Positions 16,212 to 23,525 of a stretch of DNA of 63,391 bases are shown here, one piece after another (within the stretch, counting starts at the first letter, position 1; each line of letters starts with the position of its first letter). A program made the translations under genes and the position numbers. This DNA is from Nocardioides sp. (lineage in GTDB: Bacteria > Actinomycetota > Actinomycetes > Propionibacteriales > Nocardioidaceae). Below the pieces are notes generated by a model, which did not search any database, was not told where the DNA came from, and saw nothing but the letters and a program-made list of their open reading frames with translations. The stretch covers positions 1 through 63,391 of the forward strand of contig PBYI01000036.1 in the NCBI GenBank assembly GCA_002729525.1, in the 5' to 3' direction.

Positions 16212-16874
16212 GTGAGTACCCAGGTGAGAGTGGCCCTGCTGATTGCCGGGGCGTTCGTGATCGCGATCGGTGGCCTGCTGTTCTGGGCCGGTCGTGACGA
16301 TGCGGCCGAGCCTGGCTCGGACGCCCCCGGTGGTGCTGCTGATCCGCGGCTGGTGCGCGAGGACAGCCGCATCATGGGTGAGGAGGGCTCTAGTGATGTG
16401 GTGCTCGTGGAGTTCCTGGACTTCGAGTGCGAAGCCTGCGGGGCCGCCTATCCGATCATCGAGCAACTCCGCGAGGAGTACGCCGGCGAGGTGACGTTCG
16501 TGGCTCGCTACTTCCCACTGCCCGGGCACTTCAACTCCGAGCGCGCCGCCCGCGCGGTGGAGTCGGCGGCGAGGCAGGGCAAGTTCGAGGAGATGTACCA
16601 GCGGATGTTCGAGACCCAATCTTCCTGGGGTGAGCAGCAGGAGCCCTTGGACGACCTCTTTCGCGAGTACGCCGTCGAGATCGGCCTGGACATGGACCAG
16701 TACGACGCCGACTACGCCTCTGACGAGGTGGCCGACCGGGTTCAGCGCGACGTCGCCGACGGCACCGACCTCGGAGTCCAGGGGACCCCGACGTTTTACC
16801 TCAACGGCGAGCTGTTCGAGCCGACCTCGGCCGAGGACTTCAACACCGCGATCGACGACGCCCTCAACCAGTGA
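16212..16874 (+). CDS. Membrane-anchored DsbA-family thiol:disulfide oxidoreductase
   Basis: A 220-residue protein with one N-terminal membrane helix and an extracytoplasmic thioredoxin-fold domain of the DsbA/Thioredoxin_4 type. The active site is FECEACGAAYP (C-E-A-C) and the cis-proline loop is GVQGTPTFYLNG. Such proteins introduce disulfides into exported proteins and are re-oxidised by VKOR, which is encoded next. GTG 16212 is chosen because AGGA lies 8 bp upstream; an alternative GTG is at 16206. The gene heads an operon with VKOR, CcdA, TlpA-like and DUF3152 genes under operator C. Confidence 0.92.
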   Translation: MSTQVRVALLIAGAFVIAIGGLLFWAGRDDAAEPGSDAPGGAADPRLVREDSRIMGEEGSSDVVLVEFLDFECEACGAAYPIIEQLREEYAGEVTFVARYFPLPGHFNSERAARAVESAARQGKFEEMYQRMFETQSSWGEQQEPLDDLFREYAVEIGLDMDQYDADYASDEVADRVQRDVADGTDLGVQGTPTFYLNGELFEPTSAEDFNTAIDDALNQ

Positions 16875-16892
16875 GTGGGGAGTGAGGGGCGC

Positions 16893-17645
16893 GTGAGACC
16901 AGCATCGGGGAAGACCATGCCGGACGCAGCGGTCACCGACCCGGCAGTCACCGACCGCAGCGCAGTCGTCGCCGAGACACAGATTGACCGGGACACCAAC
17001 CAGACGACTGGCCAGCCGACGGATGACACGGCGAGGGGGCGGTCGCTCGGGGCTCGTCCCGTGTCGGATCGTGCTCTGGCGTGGCTGATGCTCGTGGGGG
17101 GCGTCGTCGGTTTCACGGCGGCGTTCGTGCTGGCGGTGGAAAAGATCGCGCTATTGACCGACCCGAGCTACACGCCCTCGTGCAGCCTGAACCCGGTGCT
17201 CAGCTGCGGGTCGGTGATGCAGACAGCGCAGGCCGAGGCGTTCGGGTTCCCGAATCCGTTGCTCGGGGTGGCGGCGTTCCCGGTGGTTGCCGCCACGGGC
17301 GCCGCGCTGCTGGCGGGCGCCCGGCTGGCCCGCTGGTACTGGCTGGGGCTGCAGGCCGGTGTCACCTTCGGGTTGGTGTTCGTGGGATGGCTGATCTTCC
17401 AGAGCCTGTACCGAATCGGCGCCTTGTGCCCTTACTGCATGGTCGTGTGGACGGTGATGCTGCCGCTGTTCGGCTACGTCACGCTTCGCAACGCCACCAC
17501 CGGGATGTTCGGCGCGAAGGTCGGCGGGAGCCGGGTGGTGCGGGTGGCTGCGCAGTGGCACCTGGTGGTGCTGACGACGGCGGTCGTGGTCGCGCTGGGC
17601 CTGATCGCAGACCGGTTCTGGTACTACTGGTCGACCCTGGTCTGA
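16893..17645 (+). CDS. Vitamin K epoxide reductase family protein (VKOR)
   Basis: Membrane quinone-dependent oxidase that re-oxidises DsbA-type proteins; it replaces DsbB in actinobacteria. Visible elements are the loop cysteine pair in CSLNPVLSCGSVMQ and the quinone-proximal CxxC in RIGALCPYCMVVW, embedded in four to five membrane helices. The 60-70 residue N-terminal extension is Asp/Thr-rich and cytoplasmic. Starts at GTG 16875 (immediately after the upstream stop), GTG 16893 and ATG 16917 are possible; 16893 has GGGGAG about 10 bp upstream. Gene order DsbA-VKOR supports functional pairing. Confidence 0.92.
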   Translation: MRPASGKTMPDAAVTDPAVTDRSAVVAETQIDRDTNQTTGQPTDDTARGRSLGARPVSDRALAWLMLVGGVVGFTAAFVLAVEKIALLTDPSYTPSCSLNPVLSCGSVMQTAQAEAFGFPNPLLGVAAFPVVAATGAALLAGARLARWYWLGLQAGVTFGLVFVGWLIFQSLYRIGALCPYCMVVWTVMLPLFGYVTLRNATTGMFGAKVGGSRVVRVAAQWHLVVLTTAVVVALGLIADRFWYYWSTLV

Positions 17646-17690
17646 GCGCGACATGACCAGCATGAACGTCGTCGGGGTGGGGGTGGTCGC

Positions 17691-18470
17691 GTGAACGGGC
17701 TGCAGGACACCGTTCTCTCCGGCTCCCTCCTGTTGGCGGCCGTGGTCGCCGTCGCCGCTGGGGTGGTGTCTTTCTTCTCCCCTTGCTCGCTGCCGCTGTT
17801 GCCGGGCTACCTGTCCTATGTGGCCGGGGTGTCGGGCCAGGAGTCGACGGTCGTGCGCGAGCTCCAAGGTCATGCGCCGACGGCACGCGGTCGCACGATC
17901 GCGGGTGCGGGGTTGTTCGTGCTCGGGTTCGCGGCGGTGTTCACCAGTTACGGCGCGTTGTTCGGTGCGTTGGGTTCCCAGCTGGTGCGCCACCAGGAGG
18001 ACATCATCCGGTTCTCGGGGGCGCTGACGGTGCTGTTCGGGCTGGTGTTCGCGCTCGCGGGCGCCCGGGTTCCGCTCCTGGGGCGAACGGTGCGGCTGCG
18101 GTACCGGCCGCGGGTCGGGCTGGCCGGCGCGCCACTGCTGGGTGTGGTGTTCGGGGTGGGGTGGACTCCCTGCATCGGCCCCGCGTTGGCTGCGGTGCTC
18201 ACGTTGGCGACGAGCTCTGCCACGGCGGGTCGTGGCGCGGTTCTGGCGTTCGCCTACAGCCTCGGGTTGGGTCTGCCCTTCCTGCTGGCGGCGTTCTCGG
18301 TCAGTGGAGCGATGCGGCGGTTGGCGTGGGCCCGGCTCCACGTCAGGGCGATCGCGCGTGCCGGCGGCGGGTTTCTGATCGTCTTGGGGGTCCTCCAGTT
18401 GACCGGGGTGTGGTCGGAGTGGATGGCCGCGATGCAGGCCCTGATAGCCGGCTGGCAACCCCCCATCTAG
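17691..18470 (+). CDS. ccdA: CcdA-type thiol-disulfide/cytochrome c biogenesis membrane protein
   Basis: A 259-residue, six-helix membrane protein that carries electrons from cytoplasmic thioredoxin to extracytoplasmic thiol proteins. The two functional cysteines occur in [15 protein letters not shown] (helix 1) and [14 protein letters not shown] (helix 4), the DsbD-beta/CcdA signature. The GTG at 17691 follows a GGGGTGGGGGTGG region. Downstream is the TlpA/ResA-like thioredoxin that CcdA normally reduces; ResB and CcsB for heme ligation are encoded near 28-30 kb. A second, more distant CcdA-like protein is at 48975. Confidence 0.94.
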   Translation: MNGLQDTVLSGSLLLAAVVAVAAGVVSFFSPCSLPLLPGYLSYVAGVSGQESTVVRELQGHAPTARGRTIAGAGLFVLGFAAVFTSYGALFGALGSQLVRHQEDIIRFSGALTVLFGLVFALAGARVPLLGRTVRLRYRPRVGLAGAPLLGVVFGVGWTPCIGPALAAVLTLATSSATAGRGAVLAFAYSLGLGLPFLLAAFSVSGAMRRLAWARLHVRAIARAGGGFLIVLGVLQLTGVWSEWMAAMQALIAGWQPPI

Positions 18471-18564
18471 TACACCCACGACTGATACGGGTGCAGAACG
18501 GATCGAATACCGCGGGATCGGCCCCGGTTGGCAGAAGGGGGAGGAAGGGATGGAAGGCGAGGCA

Positions 18565-19224
18565 ATGGTCAGCAGACCCAGCACACTTGGTCCGGCCGGT
18601 GCACCCGGTTCATCTGGTAGGCCGTCCCCGTCTCGGACCCCGGGGACGCGGATCCTGTCCGTCCTGGTCGTCCTCGCCGTGATCGGTCTGGTGGCGTGGC
18701 TGGTCGCTAGCCGTTCAGACGGTGGTGACCCGCGGGCGCGGTCCGCCGACGGGTCGGTGGTCGAGGAGTTCGAGCCTGACGACCGGATCGAGGGCGAGCC
18801 GTTCCAGGCACGGATGCTCAGCGGGGATCGGTTCGATTCCGGCGATCTAGCCGGCCAGGTCGCGGTCTACAACGTGTGGGGTTCGTGGTGCGTGCCCTGC
18901 GTGACCGAGGCACCCGAGTTGGTCGAGGTCGCGGAGGAGTTCACCGGCCAGGTGCAGTTCGTTGGCATCAACGTGCGCGACAACGACGCGGCCGCGCGTG
19001 CTTTCGAGCGCGATCACGGCGTGCCCTACGACAGCATCGTTTCCTCGGACTCGAGCGAGGCGATGCTCGCCTTCCAGGGAGCCCTGGCCGCCGCGGCGGT
19101 GCCGACCACGCTGGTCGTCGACCCCGAAGGCCGGGTCGCGGCCCGTGTCGTGGGGCCGGTGACTGCGAGCACGCTGCGTGCCTTGATCGAGCCCGTGTTG
19201 GCCGAGACGGATGCGCAGGACTAG
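18565..19224 (+). CDS. TlpA/ResA-like membrane-tethered thioredoxin
   Basis: About 219 aa. A basic, Ser/Pro-rich N-terminus precedes one membrane helix (ILSVLVVLAVIGLVAWLVA); the rest is a thioredoxin fold with active site GSWCVPCVTEAPEL and the cis-proline AAVPTTLVVDPEGR. Proteins of this type keep apocytochrome c heme-binding thiols reduced. ATG 18565 has GGAAGG 7 bp upstream; ATG 18550 also fits but its ribosome site would be only 1 bp away. It overlaps the following DUF3152 gene by 14 bp. Confidence 0.92.
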   Translation: MVSRPSTLGPAGAPGSSGRPSPSRTPGTRILSVLVVLAVIGLVAWLVASRSDGGDPRARSADGSVVEEFEPDDRIEGEPFQARMLSGDRFDSGDLAGQVAVYNVWGSWCVPCVTEAPELVEVAEEFTGQVQFVGINVRDNDAAARAFERDHGVPYDSIVSSDSSEAMLAFQGALAAAAVPTTLVVDPEGRVAARVVGPVTASTLRALIEPVLAETDAQD

Positions 19225-20152
19225 AGCCGCCGCGGGTCGCCGGCCCGGCGGTGCCCGATCCAACAGGTATCGAGTCGACAGCAGCCGGTCCGGGAGGCAT
19301 CGGTCGGGCAGGCACCGCCGTGCCGGGTCGGCTCGACGTGGAATCGTCGTCTCCGCGCTGGTGGCGATGGTGCTGGGTGGTACAACTGCGGCGGTCAGTG
19401 GCGGGCTCGGACGGCCGCAGTCCACGGCGGCGAGGACGCCTCCACCGGAGGCGCCGCCCATGCTCGACGAGCCAGCCGCGCAACCGGCTCCGACGCCTGG
19501 GCCGCCCGCGTCGAGACCGAAGTTGCGGGCGAGGGACAGGGCCGAGCGGGACCGCACCGGGCGCGCGCCAGCCGGATCGCGGTCGACACGTGACGCGATG
19601 GGGCAGGCGGGGGTGAGGATCCCGGCTGGCGGGTCCGGCAAGTTCGTCGTGACCGCGCCCCCAGGCAACAGCGCCGACCACGCTGCCGGAGCCGGGGAGC
19701 TGACCTACACGGTGGAGATCGAGGAAGGTCTCCCGTTCGCCCCGACGGTGACCGCGCGCACGATCGACCGCATCCTGGACGATGACCGGGGCTGGGCGAC
19801 GGTGGCCGGCCGCACGTTCCACCAGGTCGCCGAGGCTGGTGAGCTGCGGATGCTGATCGCCACACCGGAAACCACGGATGTGCTCTGTGCGCCGCTGAGG
19901 ACGAACGGCGAGGTCTCCTGCCGCAACGGGGACCTGGTCGTGCTCAACGCCCGGCGGTGGGCCTTCGGCACGGACGACTACCAGGATGCGGTGCCGATGT
20001 ACCGCACGTACCTGGTCAATCACGAGGTCGGGCACGCCATCGGGTACGCCCACGCCGACTGTCCCGGACCGGGCGAGCGGGCGCCGGTGATGCAGCAACA
20101 GACCTACGGGCTGGACGGCTGTCGGCGCAACCCCTGGCCGAATGTCGGCTGA
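19211..20152 (+). CDS. DUF3152 exported putative zinc metalloprotease
   Basis: A 313-residue protein with a very basic N-terminus, a single membrane or signal helix (about residues 44-62), a Pro/Ala-rich linker, and a C-terminal DUF3152 domain. The domain contains NHEVGHAIGYAHADC, a metzincin-like HExxHxxGxxH zinc site, plus cysteines in VLCAPL, VSCRNGD and LDGCRRNPW that are spaced as in its paralogues. Proteolytic activity is plausible but unproven for this family. It ends the DsbA-VKOR-CcdA-TlpA operon. Related copies are at 57337 (intact) and 60360 (decayed). Confidence 0.88.
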   Translation: MRRTRAAAGRRPGGARSNRYRVDSSRSGRHRSGRHRRAGSARRGIVVSALVAMVLGGTTAAVSGGLGRPQSTAARTPPPEAPPMLDEPAAQPAPTPGPPASRPKLRARDRAERDRTGRAPAGSRSTRDAMGQAGVRIPAGGSGKFVVTAPPGNSADHAAGAGELTYTVEIEEGLPFAPTVTARTIDRILDDDRGWATVAGRTFHQVAEAGELRMLIATPETTDVLCAPLRTNGEVSCRNGDLVVLNARRWAFGTDDYQDAVPMYRTYLVNHEVGHAIGYAHADCPGPGERAPVMQQQTYGLDGCRRNPWPNVG

Positions 20153-20204
20153 GAGCCAACGACGCGCGCCCAGCCACGGACGGAGCGACCAGTCGGCTGG
20201 GGTC

Positions 20205-21161
20205 TCAACCGAGGATGGTGGTGCAGCCGGTGATGATCATCTCGACTATCGGGGACATCGCCAGCGCGACCGGCGTCGCCAGCAGGATGGCCGTACCCAG
20301 GGCGACCGCGAGGCTTTGGCGGCGCTTCCACGGCTTCCACGGTCCCGCGGCGGCCGCGAGCCGCTCCACCCGGGCCACGGCGGCCACGTTGCCGGCGCCG
20401 AGTCCGGACTCGGGCACCCCTGCGGCAAGGCCGGAGCCGAGTGTCACCAGGGCCCGGGCGAGCCCATGGCGGTCGTGGGCGGCGTCGTCGGCCTGCATTT
20501 CGATCAAGGTGGACACCTGCTCGTGTGCCACTCGGAAGACCGCCACAGGGCCTAGCGCGCGGCGCAGTACGTCGGCGAGCGCGAGGGCCAGGTCGTGACG
20601 TGACCGTAGGTGGGATCGCTCGTGGGCGAGCACGAGTTCCAGCTCGTGCGGGTCCAGCACCTCGAGGGCGGCGCTGGTGACCACGACTCGCTTGCGCAGT
20701 CCTGGGAGGCAGTAGACCAGTGGCTTGGGATGCTTGACGATCACGAACCCGTCGGGGTGCTCGGTGCCGAGTACGCGCAGCAGGGTCAGCTGGGTGTGGC
20801 GGCCGCGGGCGGCGTTGACCACGGTCGAGGTGGTCAGCCAAAGCATCCGGATGGCGAGCCCCGCCGCGGCCAGAGCGGCGAGGTAGGCGACCCAGGTGCC
20901 CGCTGGGGTCTGGTAGTGCTCGATGACCTCGGCCGGGGTGGTGCGGCATAGCCGGGCGATGAACTCGGCGAGGGGTGTGAGCGGTGCGGCGAGGGTGAGG
21001 CCGACGAGCGCGATCGCGGCGACGACCGAGATCGTCAGTGCCTGCCAGGCCAGAATGCCCCAGCCGGGAGCTCGCTGCACCCAGGCCGCGCCGAGAAGGA
21101 GCCGCGGGCCGAGGGCAGCGGCCAATGCGACGAAGACGAGGAGGACGGCGGGGGCAAGCAC
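20205..21161 (-). CDS. M56-family (BlaR1/MecR1-like) membrane metalloprotease
   Basis: A 318-residue protein with four predicted membrane helices and the M56 zinc motif LAHERSHLRSRHD (H180, E181, H184). BlaR1/MecR1 relatives sense a signal outside the cell and cleave a cognate BlaI-type repressor. Here there is no C-terminal penicillin-binding sensor domain, so a beta-lactam signal is unlikely. GTG 21161 has AAGGAG 7 bp upstream and lies 4 bp after the repressor stop, giving a tight two-gene operon like blaI-blaR. Its role in relieving repression at the TACTA-N7-TAGTA sites is inferred. Confidence 0.9.
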   Translation of the reverse strand: MLAPAVLLVFVALAAALGPRLLLGAAWVQRAPGWGILAWQALTISVVAAIALVGLTLAAPLTPLAEFIARLCRTTPAEVIEHYQTPAGTWVAYLAALAAAGLAIRMLWLTTSTVVNAARGRHTQLTLLRVLGTEHPDGFVIVKHPKPLVYCLPGLRKRVVVTSAALEVLDPHELELVLAHERSHLRSRHDLALALADVLRRALGPVAVFRVAHEQVSTLIEMQADDAAHDRHGLARALVTLGSGLAAGVPESGLGAGNVAAVARVERLAAAAGPWKPWKRRQSLAVALGTAILLATPVALAMSPIVEMIITGCTTILG

Positions 21162-21165
21162 ACGC

Positions 21166-21558
21166 TCACTCCTTCTCGCCTGGATCACGTGACTGATTGC
21201 CGCGCTTGCTGAACTTCGCCAGGGCGGTGCGAACTTGGACCTGTTCTTCTGAGGAGAGCTGCTCGACGAAGTTGAGCAGCGCGGCGCCACGGTCGGCGGT
21301 CTGGGCGAGGACGTCTTCGAGCATGCTCGCGGTGTGGTCCTCCTGGGACATGACCGCGGTATAAACATAGGCACGGCCTTGCTTCTGCCGGTGTACGAGC
21401 CCCTTGCGGTGCAGGTTGTCGAGCACGGTCATCACCGTGGTGTAGGCGATCTTGCGCTCCCGCTGGAGATCGTCGACGACCTCGCGCACCGAGGCTGGGC
21501 GATCCCAGTCCCATAGTCGATGCATGACAGCTGCTTCGAGTTGTCCCATCTGCTTCAT
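21166..21558 (-). CDS. BlaI/MecI/CopY-family transcriptional repressor
   Basis: A 130-residue winged-helix repressor: MGQLEAAVMHRLWDWDRPASVREVV, the recognition-helix region IAYTTVMTVLDNLHRKGLV and the wing QGRAYVYTAV, followed by a dimerisation domain (FVEQLSSEEQ). There is no C-terminal CxC metal hook as in copper-sensing CopY, so it fits the BlaI branch. The ATG at 21558 has GGAGG upstream. Operator D lies 33 bp upstream, consistent with autoregulation, and eight more copies of the same palindrome occur between 12.2 and 34.8 kb. The paired M56 protease would inactivate it by proteolysis. Confidence 0.93.
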   Translation of the reverse strand: MKQMGQLEAAVMHRLWDWDRPASVREVVDDLQRERKIAYTTVMTVLDNLHRKGLVHRQKQGRAYVYTAVMSQEDHTASMLEDVLAQTADRGAALLNFVEQLSSEEQVQVRTALAKFSKRGNQSRDPGEKE

Positions 21559-21590
21559 CCGACCTCCGCGCCTCCGCACTCATCAACGGC

Positions 21591-21609
21591 CTACTATGCT
21601 GCATCGTAG
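21591..21609. promoter_or_regulatory. BlaI-type operator D (repressor's own promoter)
   Basis: CTACTATGC-T-GCATCGTAG, a 9-bp inverted repeat with one mismatch, in the divergent gap between the repressor operon and the second lnt. It is nearly identical to sites C and E, which links this repressor to the distant sites. Confidence 0.8.
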
Positions 21610-21671
21610 ATCGGTTGGTTCGTCCCGTCTCGTTGCTGCTCTTCTGGCTCCAGTTCCGTCCTCAGGGTCCC

Positions 21672-23525
21672 ATGTCCTCCAACTCTCCCGCACCTTCCGG
21701 TCGGACCGGGGCTCCTCGCGCCGCGACCCGCACCGGGCCTGCTGGAGACCGATACAGCCTTAGCGGCGAGCTCGGCGGGTGCAGCCCGATCGGTCGACGT
21801 GGCGGCCTCGTCAACGCGGTCGGTGCCGCCGGGGGAGGTCTGGTGGCCGCGCTGTGCTTTGAGCCGGTGGGTGCAGGCTGGCTCGCACCGGTCGCGATGG
21901 CGCTGCTGTGGGCCAGCGTGGCCCGCGCGCCGCTGAGGTTCGCGGCCTTCTCGGGGCTGTGCTTCGGTCTGGCCTTCATGCTCGTGCTGTTGTGGTGGCT
22001 GGAGGACTCGATCGGCTGGGCGGCCTGGCTGGGCCTTGCCGGTGCCCTGGCGGTGAGTGTCGCCGTGGCCAGCGTCGGGGTGCGTGCGGTGGCGTCGCTC
22101 CCGGCCGGGCCGGTGTGGGCCGGTGCGGTGTGGATCGGTGTCGAGTCGTTGCGCAGCGGCTGGCCGCTGGGAGGTATGCCGTGGGGCCGGCTCGGATTCA
22201 CCGCCATCGACACCCCGTGGCAGTCGCTCCTCCCCTACACCGGGATCACCGGCACCGGGCTTCTCATCGCGACCGGAGGCTTCACATTTGCCCACGCCTG
22301 CAGCGTCTTCCTGCGCCGCACTTCATCGCCGCGTCGCACCGCGGCCGCCGGAATGCTGGCGGGCGTATGCGCGGCCGTTCTCGCGGGGGCGATCTGGCCC
22401 TACCACGTGCCGGCCGTCGCGACGACCACAGTGGCCGCGGTCCAAGGCGGCGTGCCCGGCGATGGCCGGGATCTGGCTGGTCATCACCGGGCGGTCACCA
22501 GCAACCACGTCGAGGCGACCACCGCGCTCGCCGACAGCCTCACCTCCAAGCAGAGGGAGTCGCTCGTGTTGGTGGTGTGGCCGGAGAACGCTACCGCCGT
22601 CGATCCGGTCCGCGACCCCGTTGCGCGCGCGGCCATCGAGGAGGCCGTGGCCGCCATCGGCGTTCCGGTGCTGGTCGGGGGGATCTTCGATGGCCCGACC
22701 GCTGAGACGGCCTACAACCGCGGACTGCTCTGGCGACCCGACCGCGGACCCAGGCTCGGTGGGAGCGGAGCGTACACGAAGACGCATCCGGTGCCCTTCG
22801 GGGAGCACATTCCGTGGCGGTCGGTGATCGGTGGCTGGTCGTCGCGATTCGACCGCATCCCACGTGACATGCTTCCCGGCCAAGGCGAGGGACCACTGTC
22901 GGTGTACGGGCTACTGGTAGCGGACGCGATCTGCTTCGACGTCGCCTACGACGACGTCCTTCCCGGCCAGGTCGCTCGCGGTGGACAGATCGCGGTGGTG
23001 CAGACCAGCAACGCCACCTTCACCGGAACCACCCAGCCCGAGCAGCAGTTCGAGATCACTCGGGCTCGGGCAGTTGAGCTCGGGCGGACGGTCGTGGTGG
23101 CCTCGACCAACGGTGTCTCCGGGGTCATCGCCGGCGACGGCGAAGTGACCCAACGTGCAACAGGGGAGGAGACCGCGACGCTCGTTGCCGAGGTTGAACT
23201 CGCCGACCGGGTGACGCCAGCGGTGCGTTCCCAGTCGGTGCGGTCGGCGACCATTCCCGCGGTCGCGGTGGTGGGGCTACTCCTGGCGTTCGCCCGTGGA
23301 CTCCGGCGCCGGGGGAGGGGCAGGGTCCCGACTCGGTTCGAGCGATCCGTCGAGCTTCCCAAGGCGGCTGAGGTAGGCGTTGTAGTCGGCCATCACCTGC
23401 CCTCCGGTGCGGGCCTCGGAGCGGTCGAACCGACGTCGCTCGCGCCGGTCGGAGGCGACCCATCGGACGATGAGGGCTCCGGCGAGGATCGCGAGCGGGT
23501 AGTCACCCAACGCCCATCCCAGTGA
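21672..23525 (+). CDS. lnt: Apolipoprotein N-acyltransferase, second copy, with aberrant C-terminal tail
   Basis: About 617 aa. The N-terminal part has roughly six hydrophobic helices (e.g. FSGLCFGLAFMLVLLWWLED). The CN-hydrolase domain keeps the triad WPENA (E305), YTKTH (K370) and ICFDV (C421), and shares QTSNATFTGT and VVASTNGVSGVI with the copy at 251. ATG 21672 is preferred over GTG 21615, which is only 5 bp from operator D. After AVVGLLLAFARGLRRRGRG, where Lnt should end, the frame runs on for about 80 Lnt-unlike residues and overlaps the convergent CopD-CtaG gene by 249 bp, suggesting loss of the original stop. Confidence 0.9.
   Translation: MSSNSPAPSGRTGAPRAATRTGPAGDRYSLSGELGGCSPIGRRGGLVNAVGAAGGGLVAALCFEPVGAGWLAPVAMALLWASVARAPLRFAAFSGLCFGLAFMLVLLWWLEDSIGWAAWLGLAGALAVSVAVASVGVRAVASLPAGPVWAGAVWIGVESLRSGWPLGGMPWGRLGFTAIDTPWQSLLPYTGITGTGLLIATGGFTFAHACSVFLRRTSSPRRTAAAGMLAGVCAAVLAGAIWPYHVPAVATTTVAAVQGGVPGDGRDLAGHHRAVTSNHVEATTALADSLTSKQRESLVLVVWPENATAVDPVRDPVARAAIEEAVAAIGVPVLVGGIFDGPTAETAYNRGLLWRPDRGPRLGGSGAYTKTHPVPFGEHIPWRSVIGGWSSRFDRIPRDMLPGQGEGPLSVYGLLVADAICFDVAYDDVLPGQVARGGQIAVVQTSNATFTGTTQPEQQFEITRARAVELGRTVVVASTNGVSGVIAGDGEVTQRATGEETATLVAEVELADRVTPAVRSQSVRSATIPAVAVVGLLLAFARGLRRRGRGRVPTRFERSVELPKAAEVGVVVGHHLPSGAGLGAVEPTSLAPVGGDPSDDEGSGEDRERVVTQRPSQ

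Noticed and set aside
17151..18584. 477-codon minus-strand open frame
   Set aside because: Antisense to VKOR and ccdA, rich in Arg, Pro and Gln, no recognisable domain.
20205..21609. Beta-lactam resistance locus
   Set aside because: BlaI-type and M56 genes are present, but there is no beta-lactamase or penicillin-binding sensor domain in the window; targets are redox and copper genes.
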